From NCBI RefSeq assembly GCF_030407765.1, contig NZ_JASDCU010000001.1, forward strand, positions 186,001 through 250,000: 64,000 bases of DNA, in the 5' to 3' direction. Positions 25,717 to 33,307 of this stretch are shown here, piece by piece. A model generated the notes under the pieces. It was not told the DNA's origin. It saw nothing but the letters and a program-made list of their open reading frames with translations, and made no database searches. Each line of letters begins with the position of its first letter. Within the stretch, counting starts at the first letter, position 1. This DNA comes from Microbacterium sp. APC 3901. Lineage in GTDB: Bacteria; Actinomycetota; Actinomycetes; Actinomycetales; Microbacteriaceae. The position numbers were made by a program, and so were the translations under genes.

Positions 25717-26355
25717 ATGAGAAGACGAACGCTGCTGTGGACGGGAACAGGGATGCTCGTCGCGGCGACGCTCCTCGGAGCAGCGATCGTGTTCGGGTAC
25801 ACCGAGCCACCGGGATTCGACACCTGGTGGAATGAGACGGTCAGCGCGTCGCGCTCCGACTGGATGCTGTCGTTCGCTCTGCTGCTCGATCACATCGGCG
25901 GAGGCTGGATCGCGATCCTGCTCGTGCCCGTGCTCGTGATCGTCGCTCTCCTGATCGCGCGACGATGGCAGGCAGCCGTGTTCGCCGCCGTCGCGTTCCT
26001 CGTGAGCGCCGGGGCGGTGCAGCTGCTCAAGCACCTCTTCGGCCGTGCGCGCCCGGAGGACATGATCGTGGCGAGCGACTTCGGTTCATTCCCCTCGGGG
26101 CATGCAGCCAACGCTGCGACGATCGCGATGGTGCTGTGGCTCGTCTTCCCGCGGGTGTGGACCGCGATCCTCGGCATCGCGTGGGTGGTCGCGATGGCGA
26201 TCTCGCGCACCCTGCTGTCGGTGCACTGGGCCACCGACACGCTCGGCGGCGCCCTGGTCGGAGCCGGTGTCGTGCTGGTGCTCGGGGCGTGGCTGCTGCC
26301 GTGGGTGCAGTCGGCGACGCGGCGAGACGACCCGGCGGTCACGCCGATAGGCTGA
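25717..26355 (+). CDS. PAP2-family phosphatase
   Basis: This 212-residue membrane protein has about six spans and the three-part lipid phosphatase signature: KHLFGRARP (K-x6-RP), FPSGHA (PSGH) and SRTLLSVHWATD (SR-x5-H-x3-D). The family dephosphorylates lipid phosphates such as undecaprenyl pyrophosphate or phosphatidic acid at the outer membrane leaflet; the substrate is inferred. CAGAAT lies six bases before the ATG with no Shine-Dalgarno site, suggesting a leaderless start. Confidence 0.92.
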   Translation: MRRRTLLWTGTGMLVAATLLGAAIVFGYTEPPGFDTWWNETVSASRSDWMLSFALLLDHIGGGWIAILLVPVLVIVALLIARRWQAAVFAAVAFLVSAGAVQLLKHLFGRARPEDMIVASDFGSFPSGHAANAATIAMVLWLVFPRVWTAILGIAWVVAMAISRTLLSVHWATDTLGGALVGAGVVLVLGAWLLPWVQSATRRDDPAVTPIG

Positions 26356-26385
26356 CAGCTCACCCCCACCCGTCGAGGAGCAGCA

Positions 26386-26985
26386 GTGTCGCGCATCCGT
26401 CCTTATCGTCCGTCCGACCGCGATGCCCTCTACGAGGTGTGCGTGAGGACTGCGGATGCCGGTGCAGACGCGACCGGCCTGTTCTCCGACGACTCGCTCT
26501 GGGGCGACCTCTTCGCGGTGCCCTATGCCGAACGGCATCCCGACCTCGCCTGGGTCGTCGAGACCGATGACGAGCGCGTGATCGGCTACATCGTGGCGAC
26601 CGACGACACGGACGCCTTCGCCACCTGGTTCCGCGACGAATGGTGGCCGACGCTGCAGGACCGGTATCCGCAGGCGGCGGAGCCGACGACCCGCGAGGAG
26701 CGGATGATCGAGCACGGTTACGCACAGGCACCCGGCCGCAACGCAAACTCGGCGGACTACCCGGCCCATCTGCACATCGACCTGCTGCCCGAGACGCAGG
26801 GACAGGGGCTCGGGCGGCAGCTGATCGAGACGCTGTTCGCCGAGCTCACCCGCCGGGGAGTGCGCGGTCTGCACCTGGGCATGGACCCGAACAACATCGG
26901 AGCCGCCGCCTTCTACGAACGGCTCGGTATGACCCCCCTGCCCGCAGAACCGGGCGGGCAGAGCTACGGCGTGACGTTCGCCTGA
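26386..26985 (+). CDS. GNAT-family N-acetyltransferase
   Basis: This 199-residue protein has the GNAT acetyl-CoA-binding motif A, ETQGQGLGRQLIETLF, near residue 138. It also has GVRGLHLGMDPNNIGAAAFYERLG near the C-terminus, as in acetyltransferases of small molecules or proteins. It starts MSRIRPYRPSDRDALYE, the usual fold opening. GTG 26386 is preceded by GAGGAG, and a TAGGCT box lies at 26347. The substrate is unknown. Confidence 0.88.
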   Translation: MSRIRPYRPSDRDALYEVCVRTADAGADATGLFSDDSLWGDLFAVPYAERHPDLAWVVETDDERVIGYIVATDDTDAFATWFRDEWWPTLQDRYPQAAEPTTREERMIEHGYAQAPGRNANSADYPAHLHIDLLPETQGQGLGRQLIETLFAELTRRGVRGLHLGMDPNNIGAAAFYERLGMTPLPAEPGGQSYGVTFA

Positions 26986-27002
26986 CCGGCGGAATCCTCG
27001 GA

Positions 27003-27070
27003 GCTCGATAAAAGGATCAAGGCCCCCGCTGGCGCGGAGACCCTTGATCTTTTTGGCGGTGACGGCGGGA
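27003..27070 (+). repeat. tandem repeat copy 1: tRNA-Ser 3' end plus terminator
   Basis: This 68-base unit starts GCTCGATAAAAGGATCAAG and ends GGCGGTGACGGCGGGA. The last 16 bases equal the complement of the tRNA-Ser 3' end, and the rest is a hairpin terminator. It differs from copy 2 by one substitution and one missing G. The end of the unit does not continue into a tRNA body. Confidence 0.9.
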
Positions 27071-27113
27071 CTCCGATCCTCGCTGGCGCTCGGTTCTCCC
27101 CGAATCCCACGGT

Positions 27114-27182
27114 GCTCGATAAAAAGATCAAGGGCCCCCGCTGGCGCGGAGACCCTTGATCTTTTTGGCGGTGACGGCGGGA
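27114..27182 (+). repeat. tandem repeat copy 2, attached to the intact tRNA-Ser
   Basis: This 69-base unit is nearly identical to copy 1, offset 111 bases, and continues directly into the intact tRNA-Ser gene on the reverse strand. It includes the true terminator of that tRNA. Confidence 0.9.
27121..27166. terminator. bidirectional intrinsic terminator
   Basis: AAAAAGATCAAGGG at 27121-27134 pairs perfectly with CCCTTGATCTTTTT at 27153-27166, giving a T-run in both orientations. On the reverse strand it terminates tRNA-Ser; on the forward strand it serves the GNAT gene. Copy 1 at 27008-27055 forms a slightly imperfect version. Confidence 0.85.
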
Positions 27183-27253
27183 TTCGAACCCGCGGTTGCT
27201 TGCACAACACACGCTTTCCAAGCGTGCTCCTTCGGCCGCTCGGACACGTCACC
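27169..27253 (-). tRNA. tRNA-Ser (anticodon GGA)
   Basis: This 85-base reverse-strand gene has acceptor stem GGTGACG/CGTCACC with discriminator G. The D-arm is TCCGAGCGGCCGAAGGA, the anticodon loop holds CTTGGAAA with GGA, the long variable arm is typical of tRNA-Ser, and the T-arm is GCGGGTTCGAATCCCGC. No CCA end is encoded. Its 3' end is duplicated downstream (27003-27070). Confidence 0.96.
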
Positions 27254-27474
27254 AGGGAACAACCTGAACAGTCTATCCGATCGCGCGGACGACCCCGACC
27301 AGGCGTCTCGGATGCCGGTGATAGCCCGCTGAGCGGGATTCCGTTGATCCGATATGTGATGCGTCGCCATCTTGCGCTCGCGGCACCGTGCTTCTTAGCC
27401 TCATGAGACGCCGCAATGCCGTCATACGAACGCACTCCTGCGTCGTTCGGGCGCTGCACCTCGAAAGGATCTTG

Positions 27475-28350
27475 ATGACGACTGTCGACGCCGTAGCCAC
27501 CACGAGCACCGCTCTGCGCATCGCCCTGCGTACCGCTCACTCCCGTTCGCTCGCGGACCTCGGTCTCAACGGGGTGGGGCGTGCCCGATTCGGGTGGCGC
27601 GACCGGTCCATCGGCTCGGTCGTAGAGCGCGCCGGTGGTCGGTACTGGCTGCGCGTCGTCTGGTCCGCGAGAGATCGGGCGCGCGGTGCCTGGTGGACCG
27701 GCAACCAGGACGCCTCGCGTATCGATGGGGTCGCGAAGCCGCGCCTGCTCGATGTGCGGGCGTGGGAGGACGGACCCCTCGTGTACCGCGCCGAACTCAT
27801 GACGCTGCTGCCCGGGCGAGTGTGCGCGACGGACGCGGTGCTCGCAGGGGTGCCCGGTCTCGACGAGCCGTGGTGGGGGGAGTTGGAGCGCAACCTCGAA
27901 GCCCTGTCGGTCGTGACGACGGATCGGATGGTGCTCGATCCCGAGATCATGCGCCGGCGGATCAGCGTCTTCTTCGGCCTCGAGATGGACATCGACTCAG
28001 ACGGCTGGCGGCCGAGTCACGGCGACCTGCACTGGAACAACATCCACCGCGATCCGTTCGCGATCGCCGACTGGGAGGCGTGGGGTCTTGCCCCTCGAGG
28101 GTACGACGCCGCGTTCCTGCTCGGCCACTCGCTCGCCGTGCCTCATGTCGCCGACCCGATCGCGCGACGCTTCCGGCGAGATCTGGAGTCGGAAGGCGGC
28201 ATCGTGTCGCAGCTCTACGTGATGACGAAACTGCTGACCCGCGCTGACGCGGGGGAGCACGAGCATCTCGTCCCCGCGCTTCACCGCCATGTCGGGCGCC
28301 TTCTCGGCACCAGGGTCCCCGTAGCGCGTCGGCCCTCAGCCGCGACCTGA
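27475..28350 (+). CDS. APH-like phosphotransferase
   Basis: This 291-residue protein of the aminoglycoside phosphotransferase/kinase-like fold is recognised by the Brenner motif SHGDLHWNNI near residue 181. IADWEAWG follows as the metal-binding Asp. The N-lobe with an obvious nucleotide-binding loop is poorly defined. The family covers antibiotic, sugar and choline kinases; the substrate here is unknown. ATG 27475 is preceded by AAAGGA. It is 141 bases upstream of the daptide operon and could be unrelated, self-protective or regulatory. Confidence 0.75.
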   Translation: MTTVDAVATTSTALRIALRTAHSRSLADLGLNGVGRARFGWRDRSIGSVVERAGGRYWLRVVWSARDRARGAWWTGNQDASRIDGVAKPRLLDVRAWEDGPLVYRAELMTLLPGRVCATDAVLAGVPGLDEPWWGELERNLEALSVVTTDRMVLDPEIMRRRISVFFGLEMDIDSDGWRPSHGDLHWNNIHRDPFAIADWEAWGLAPRGYDAAFLLGHSLAVPHVADPIARRFRRDLESEGGIVSQLYVMTKLLTRADAGEHEHLVPALHRHVGRLLGTRVPVARRPSAAT

Positions 28351-28410
28351 CGTCGCTCAGCGGGCAGGGACTGGGTTCTCGCGTCGTCTCGTCGTCACGA
28401 GCAGAGAATA

Positions 28411-28437
28411 TTGCAGCACATTCGGTGGATATATAAC
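28411..28437 (+). promoter_or_regulatory. AT-rich promoter of the daptide operon
   Basis: The stretch from 28400 to 28445 is unusually AT-rich for this window. It contains TTGCAG (28411-28416) and TATAAC (28432-28437) spaced by 15 bases, shorter than ideal. The predicted transcript would start near 28444, about 50 bases before the first operon gene. No operator was recognised. Confidence 0.4.
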
Positions 28438-28491
28438 CTCATGTGAGGACGCACCGGTGCCACAGAGGCACCTCGATATTTCTGGGGAGAA

Positions 28492-29559
28492 ATGCATATC
28501 AGCACGACGGAGGCATCGCGGAAGAGCCACGAACCGGAGCTCATCGGAGCACGAGCGCTCCGGGAATGGATCACCGGTGAGCAGAAGCAGTACTCGCGGG
28601 TGTTCCTCGTCGAGAACGGTGTCGCCGCGGAGGCTGTCGCCCAGGTGGCCCGCGAAGAGGACGCGGTTCTGCTGCACGCGCAGAGCGGCCACTATGACGG
28701 ACCCGCCGACACCGTTCGCTACACGGGCGCTCTGAGCGAGATCGGTGACGAGTTATTCTTCGGCGAACGCGGCGTCGAGCTCCAGGATTACGTCGCTGCG
28801 GCGTTCGTGCAGATCATCGGACCCACGACGGTGGGCTTCTTCGATGAGACCGGCTGGCAGGCGTTTCTCGACGATGCCGAGCTCGCTCGTCGCACCGGAG
28901 TCTTCCCGTCGTCATTGATCGACCCGCGGGTGCTGCTCGCGAACCGCAGCGCTCTTGCGGCACCGAGGGAGCTCGCGACTCCGAGCGCGATCAGGGTGGG
29001 TGCGGACGGGCGGGTCAGCGTCGGTCTGCAGGGTGAGGTCATCGGCGAGATCGACGAGCTGCAGACCGTGATCGAATCCCGCTGGCCTCAGGCTGCGGCG
29101 TGGGGAGGCATGGTGCCGAGTCAGGCACTCATGGAGGATCTGACCTGCCGCGGATGGATCGAGCGGTACCTGAACGCGACGGACCTCATCAAGATGCTCC
29201 GCTGGGCGAACGGCGTCGAGAAGATCTCGGGATTCGGCTGGTCGCTCATCGACGATGACCGGGCGGACGCCGAACCGCTGCCTGCGGATCCGTTCCTGCT
29301 CGAGACCTCAGACGGCTTCGTGCTCGCCGACACCACGACGAGGCGTCGCCAGCTGCTGTCGCCCATGACTGCGAAGGTCGTCGCCGCCACTCAGACCTCC
29401 AGCGCGCCAGAGGTCGCGGTCGATCGACTGGCTCGGGAGTGCGGCCTGTCCGAGTCCGACGCGAACGCCCTATGCCGCGACGCTGCCGCCGCGCTCGGCA
29501 TCCACTTCGGCACGCGTGCTCACGCGTCACGCCGGCCGGCGTCGGGCAGCGGACGATGA
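28492..29559 (+). CDS. mpaB: daptide biosynthesis RiPP recognition protein
   Basis: This 355-residue soluble protein has no enzyme motif I recognise. It matches the daptide cluster component described as a RiPP recognition (RRE-containing) protein by its position as first gene of a complete daptide operon. The sequence includes LIGARALREWITGEQKQYSR near the N-terminus and FGERGVELQDYVAAAFVQII in the middle. By analogy it would bind the precursor leader (LEFxELExMDAP) and deliver it to the modifying enzymes. GGGGAGA lies two bases before the ATG. Its last codon overlaps the aminotransferase start (ATGA). Assignment rests mainly on context; the letter follows my memory of the mpa naming. Confidence 0.7.
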   Translation: MHISTTEASRKSHEPELIGARALREWITGEQKQYSRVFLVENGVAAEAVAQVAREEDAVLLHAQSGHYDGPADTVRYTGALSEIGDELFFGERGVELQDYVAAAFVQIIGPTTVGFFDETGWQAFLDDAELARRTGVFPSSLIDPRVLLANRSALAAPRELATPSAIRVGADGRVSVGLQGEVIGEIDELQTVIESRWPQAAAWGGMVPSQALMEDLTCRGWIERYLNATDLIKMLRWANGVEKISGFGWSLIDDDRADAEPLPADPFLLETSDGFVLADTTTRRRQLLSPMTAKVVAATQTSSAPEVAVDRLARECGLSESDANALCRDAAAALGIHFGTRAHASRRPASGSGR

Positions 29560-30821
29560 ACGTTCCGCACGCATTGTGGACATCGATGCTCCCGGCAGAC
29601 GCCACCTTCACGCAGGACCGGGTCGCGGTCGGGGCCGCCGGAAACCGGATCGAGTTCGCGGACGGATCCACACGCCTCAGCGCGACGAGCGGACTCTGGA
29701 ACGTTCCCCTCGGCTTCGGAAATCAGGCGGTCGCCGACGCCGTGAGCAGCGCGACGCACGATGCCTCGTACCTGACGCTGTTCCGCGCACCGCATCGGTA
29801 CGCCGAGGTCGCGGCCGAAGCGCTCATCGGCCTCGCCGACCCCATCAGGTACAGCCGGGTCGTCTTCTGCACGTCTGGCGGGGCGGCGAACGACGCAGCG
29901 ATGAAGCTCGCACGGCAGTACTGGGCACAGCAGGGAGCCGCGTCGCGTTCTCTCGTCGTCGGTCTGCAGGGCAGCTATCACGGCACGATGTACGGCAGCC
30001 ACGCACTGAGCGGAGACGACCTCCTGCAGTCCGTCTACTCCGTCGACCGCAGGTCGGTGCGGCATGTGTCGCACAGCGATGACGGAGAGGAGCTGGAGAT
30101 GCTTCTGAAGCGGGAAGGTTCCCGAGTCGCGTCGGTGGTGGTGGAGCCCGTCCTGGGCAGCGGCGCGCACGCACTGTCGGATGCATTCATCTCCCGGCTC
30201 CTCGACCTGCGCGAGGCATACGGGTTCCTGATCGTCGCCGATGAGGTCGCAACGGGCTTCGGACGTACCGGCACGATGTTCGCCACAGACGAGTGGGGTG
30301 CCCCACCGGACGTCCTCGTCCTCTCGAAGGCGTTGACGAACGGCGCGACGGGCGCTGCAGCTCTGCTTGTGGGAGCGCGCGTCGCGTCCGAGTTCACGCG
30401 CGGGGGCTGGACGTTCGTGCACGGTGAGACGCAGGCGGGGACGCCCGCATGCTCTGCGGCCATCGTCGCGGTGATCGAAGAGGTGCACCGCATCGACGTC
30501 GAGTCGACCACGCGGGCGCTCGCGGCCGATCTGTGGAGTCTGGCGACTCGGCTGAAGTCCGACGGGGTGGTCACGGAGGTGACAGGACGAGGCTGCTTCG
30601 TGGGGCTCGCCCTTCGCAATCCGGACGCGAGCCGGCTCTCTGGAGCGGAGGTTCTCGACGTCGTCGACGCCATCGCTGAGAACGGCGTCCTCGTGCAGCC
30701 CGGCCCGAGCGCCATCGAACTGATTCCCGCGTACGGATTCGGTACGAGTGAACTTCTCGAGGTCGATTCGGCTGTGCGCGCTGGCATCGCGCAGGTGCAG
30801 GAGCGTCGACATGCGCTCTGA
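29556..30821 (+). CDS. mpaD: daptide-type aminotransferase (class III, PLP)
   Basis: This 421-residue PLP-dependent class III aminotransferase has CTSGGAANDAAMKLARQYW near residue 110, GSYHGTMYGSHALSG, and FLIVADEVATGFGRTG with the PLP-binding Asp. The catalytic Lys is in VLSKALTNG at about residue 258. In the daptide pathway such an enzyme converts the C-terminal ketone left by oxidative decarboxylation of Thr into an amine. It overlaps the upstream gene by 4 bases and the downstream dehydrogenase by 11 bases. ATG 29556 gives a normal MNVPHALWTSMLPAD start. Confidence 0.88.
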   Translation: MNVPHALWTSMLPADATFTQDRVAVGAAGNRIEFADGSTRLSATSGLWNVPLGFGNQAVADAVSSATHDASYLTLFRAPHRYAEVAAEALIGLADPIRYSRVVFCTSGGAANDAAMKLARQYWAQQGAASRSLVVGLQGSYHGTMYGSHALSGDDLLQSVYSVDRRSVRHVSHSDDGEELEMLLKREGSRVASVVVEPVLGSGAHALSDAFISRLLDLREAYGFLIVADEVATGFGRTGTMFATDEWGAPPDVLVLSKALTNGATGAAALLVGARVASEFTRGGWTFVHGETQAGTPACSAAIVAVIEEVHRIDVESTTRALAADLWSLATRLKSDGVVTEVTGRGCFVGLALRNPDASRLSGAEVLDVVDAIAENGVLVQPGPSAIELIPAYGFGTSELLEVDSAVRAGIAQVQERRHAL

Positions 30822-31956
30822 GTTCGCTGCACGGGTCCCGACTCTCTGGTACGGGCACGACATCGCGGGGCAGGTGATCACTCGGCTCACCGCCGATCGA
30901 GAGACCCTCATGATCGTGGATTCGTCGCTCGCCACGCGGGGCGCCTCTGACTGCTCGGCACGAGCGCTCGAAGTGGACGCTCGCTCGATGACCGCGACGG
31001 CGGTCGGCACGATCGCGGATGAGATCGTTCGTCGGGCCCCGAGCGTGATCGTGGCGGTGGGTGGAGGAAGCGTTCTCGATGCCACGAAGATCGCATCGCT
31101 CGCACTCGCTCCGGGGCACATTTTCGAGTTCGCCATCGAACGCGCGTCGAGGTCGGCGTTGACCTTCCTGCCGGATGCTCCGCCGGCCGTGAGCATCGTC
31201 GCAGTGCCCACGACGCTCGGCACCTCATCGGAGACGAACAGCGTCAGCATCCTCAAGAACGACAGCGGGTATCGGCTCATCGTGGGGCGCTCCCTGAGAC
31301 CCCGCCACGCCATCATCGATCCCTGCAACCTGATGACCCTCACGCCGGCCACGGTCAGGGAGGGAGCACTCGAGGCGTTCCTCCGTCTCGCAGGCGCATC
31401 GACGAGCTCGCGGCGAAGCGCCAGAGGACGACGCGACGCGGCCGCGCTCGGAGGCGCTCTTCTCGAAACGGCCTCCGGCGACGTGAACACCGCCGCTTCA
31501 CGCCTGCGTCTCGCCCGTCTGAGCGCGGCGACCCAGCGCTCTGCGGCGCTGAGAGGGCAGGATCCCTACAGCGCCCGTCACTGGTACCTGGCTAACGAAG
31601 TCGCCTTCGTGCTGGAGGTGCGCAAGATGGTCGCCACGGCCGCGGTCATCGCTGCGGTCTGGCGTCGAGTGTGCTCGGGAGACCCTCGGTGGGGAGATCG
31701 CGAGAGCCTCGAGGAATTCTGGATGAGCGTCGTCGGTCGGATCGCGCTGCCGCTCGACCCACCCGCGGGCATCGCCGCGCTCATCGACCGCTGGGGCATC
31801 CCGACTCCGCCACGACCGACAGCGGTGGAGATGCGCCGCATCTCCACCGCCACGGAAGCTGCGTGGGGGAATCGCTACCCGATGCTCGCGGGCCTTTTCG
31901 CAGACGACTTCTGCGATCTGCTCCGTGATTCCTACTGGAGCGAAGGAGGTGAATGA
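30811..31956 (+). CDS. mpaC: daptide-type dehydrogenase (iron-type ADH fold, oxidative decarboxylase)
   Basis: This 381-residue protein is of the iron-containing alcohol dehydrogenase fold. The nucleotide/metal loop GGGSVLDATKIASLAL near residue 91 and VPTTLGTSSETNSVS near residue 135 are the family motifs. The usual metal-ligand region DAxxHA is replaced by REGALEAFLRLAG, so both Asp and His ligands seem lost. No HGxxN-type second His pair is obvious. By analogy to the daptide pathway it oxidises the C-terminal Thr hydroxyl, after which the beta-keto acid loses CO2 to leave an aminoketone. It ends one base before the first precursor gene. Confidence 0.82.
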   Translation: MRSEFAARVPTLWYGHDIAGQVITRLTADRETLMIVDSSLATRGASDCSARALEVDARSMTATAVGTIADEIVRRAPSVIVAVGGGSVLDATKIASLALAPGHIFEFAIERASRSALTFLPDAPPAVSIVAVPTTLGTSSETNSVSILKNDSGYRLIVGRSLRPRHAIIDPCNLMTLTPATVREGALEAFLRLAGASTSSRRSARGRRDAAALGGALLETASGDVNTAASRLRLARLSAATQRSAALRGQDPYSARHWYLANEVAFVLEVRKMVATAAVIAAVWRRVCSGDPRWGDRESLEEFWMSVVGRIALPLDPPAGIAALIDRWGIPTPPRPTAVEMRRISTATEAAWGNRYPMLAGLFADDFCDLLRDSYWSEGGE

Positions 31957-31957
31957 G

Positions 31958-32092
31958 ATGAACGAAAGTGTGCAACAGCGAATCCAGTTCCAAGAGCTGG
32001 AGGGGATGGATGCCCCCAGCTGGGAGAGCTTCTATCAGGGCGCGATCAGTGCGCTGGTGCTGATAGGGATCGGCGCTGCCGCCGCGACGTGA
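31958..32092 (+). CDS. mpaA1: daptide precursor peptide A1
   Basis: This is a 44-residue precursor. The leader has IQFQELEGMDAP. The core starts near SWESFYQGAIS and becomes strongly hydrophobic (ALVLIGIGAAAA), ending in Thr directly before TGA, the invariant C-terminus that daptide enzymes modify. An AGGAGGT Shine-Dalgarno ends 7 bases before the ATG. Codons such as AGT, ATA, CAA and CGA, rare in neighbouring genes, occur here. Leader cleavage is assumed near DAP; the exact site is not known from sequence. Confidence 0.88.
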   Translation: MNESVQQRIQFQELEGMDAPSWESFYQGAISALVLIGIGAAAAT

Positions 32093-32132
32093 CCCTGTCG
32101 ACCAGACAAGACGAAATGGGAGGGAGGTGAGT

Positions 32133-32258
32133 ATGCACGCAACAATGCCGACCCTCGAGTTCACCGAACTCGAGGCCATGGAGGCGCCGGATGACGCCCT
32201 TGATTGGACCCGCGGATTCGCCGTCGGCGTGATCATCGGGATCATCGCCCTGACATAG
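32133..32258 (+). CDS. mpaA2: daptide precursor peptide A2
   Basis: This 41-residue precursor shares the leader motif LEFTELEAMEAP with its neighbours. The core begins DDALDWTRGF, continues with the hydrophobic AVGVIIGIIAL and ends in Thr before TAG. A GGAGGT site ends 4 bases before the ATG. It has the acidic leader/hydrophobic core layout of a helical membrane-active peptide. Confidence 0.88.
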   Translation: MHATMPTLEFTELEAMEAPDDALDWTRGFAVGVIIGIIALT

Positions 32259-32294
32259 GAACCGCCTTCGTAAGGCGTACCGAGGAGGTAGCAC

Positions 32295-32414
32295 ATGCAG
32301 ACGAAGTCGCTCGAGTTCGTAGAGCTCGAACACATCGATGCGCCACTCGAATGGTGGGAGCACGCGAGCTACATCATCGCCATCATCGGCGGTGCGGCAG
32401 CGATCGCGACCTGA
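32295..32414 (+). CDS. mpaA3: daptide precursor peptide A3
   Basis: This 39-residue precursor has leader LEFVELEHIDAP and a core of LEWWEHASYIIAIIGGAAAI ending in AT before TGA. AGGAGGT lies 5 bases before the ATG. The two adjacent Trp residues and the mostly hydrophobic, Ala/Ile/Gly-rich tail separate it from A1 and A2. A terminator-like hairpin follows within 6 bases. Confidence 0.88.
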   Translation: MQTKSLEFVELEHIDAPLEWWEHASYIIAIIGGAAAIAT

Positions 32415-32419
32415 CCGAA

Positions 32420-32456
32420 GGGGTGCGGGTGGGTTCGACGCACCCGCACCCCATTT
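32420..32456 (+). terminator. hairpin between daptide precursors and methyltransferase gene
   Basis: GGGGTGCGGGTG pairs perfectly with CACCCGCACCCC around a nine-base loop and is followed by ATTTTCCC. It likely causes partial termination or stabilises the precursor message, so precursors outnumber the downstream enzymes. Confidence 0.75.
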
Positions 32457-32479
32457 TCCCGCTGAGAGGTGATGCGTGA

Positions 32480-33307
32480 ATGTCCAGTTCTCTTACTGAA
32501 GCCGTCGTGGCGAGGCTCTGCACGGTCGGAGCGGTGCCGAAGGAGCAGGATCTGTATTCGGGTGCCGGCACCGATTTCTACGATCGGCTGGTCGGGCCCG
32601 ACCGTGCGGAGATCAGGGAGATGCTCGCGCTTGCGAGAGACACAGAGGGGCCGATCCTCGATCTCGCGGCGGGGACCGGGAGGTTGACCGTCCCTCTGGT
32701 GAGATCGGGCAAGCGGGTGACCGCGATCGATCTCTCCGACGACATGCTCGCCCGCTTGCGTCGAGCGCTGCCGGAACACGCGATGTTGGAGTGCGTCGTC
32801 GCAGACATGCGCGACTTCTCGCTGCCGCAGCAGTTCGGGCTCGTGATCATCGGGGCGACTTCCATCACGTTGCTCGACCGCGTGGCGCGGTCGCTCCTGT
32901 ACGCGAATGTGCGACGCCACCTCGCGCCTCACGGCGTCTTCGCCTTCACACTCGCCGGAGACGCCTCTGCGCAGACCTTCTCGGTGTCGACGGATCGCGA
33001 GATCGAGGTCCCCGGTCCCGACGGTGCCGAGACCTATCTGTTCTCGCAGCAGGTGGAAGAAGATGGCGCAGCGCGGGTGGTCAACTGGGTTCGCGCCGCC
33101 GACCTGACGGAGGGCGGCGAAGTGACAGTGCTCACGAGCCGTCTGAGAGTGCTCGATCGCGCGGAGCTCTCGCGAGAGCTCGTCGAAGCGGGATTCTCCG
33201 TCCCGGCCATCTCTCCCGTTCGGACGCTCGGTGGAGAGGACATCGTTCTGCTCACCACGACCTGCGCGGGACACTCGGAGGAGAGGGATGCGGATGCCTC
33301 CCGGTAG
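32480..33307 (+). CDS. mpaM: daptide-type SAM-dependent methyltransferase
   Basis: This 275-residue class I methyltransferase has SAM motif I, ILDLAAGTGRLTVPL, near residue 60 and AIDLSDDMLARLRRAL as motif II. The central loop is FGLVIIGATSITLLD, and the C-terminal beta sheet contains VRTLGGEDIVLLTTT. In daptides this enzyme adds two methyl groups to the new C-terminal amine. It starts 23 bases after the hairpin with a moderate GAGAGGTG site, and its end overlaps the protease gene by 20 bases. Confidence 0.9.
   Translation: MSSSLTEAVVARLCTVGAVPKEQDLYSGAGTDFYDRLVGPDRAEIREMLALARDTEGPILDLAAGTGRLTVPLVRSGKRVTAIDLSDDMLARLRRALPEHAMLECVVADMRDFSLPQQFGLVIIGATSITLLDRVARSLLYANVRRHLAPHGVFAFTLAGDASAQTFSVSTDREIEVPGPDGAETYLFSQQVEEDGAARVVNWVRAADLTEGGEVTVLTSRLRVLDRAELSRELVEAGFSVPAISPVRTLGGEDIVLLTTTCAGHSEERDADASR

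Noticed and set aside
27003..27182. Prophage or integrative element attachment site
   Set aside because: Only the duplicated tRNA end is present; no integrase, phage or conjugation gene lies in the window, so I kept it as a repeat, not an element.
27475..28350. Aminoglycoside resistance gene
   Set aside because: The Brenner motif marks only the broad APH fold; nothing ties it to antibiotics, so the call stays general.
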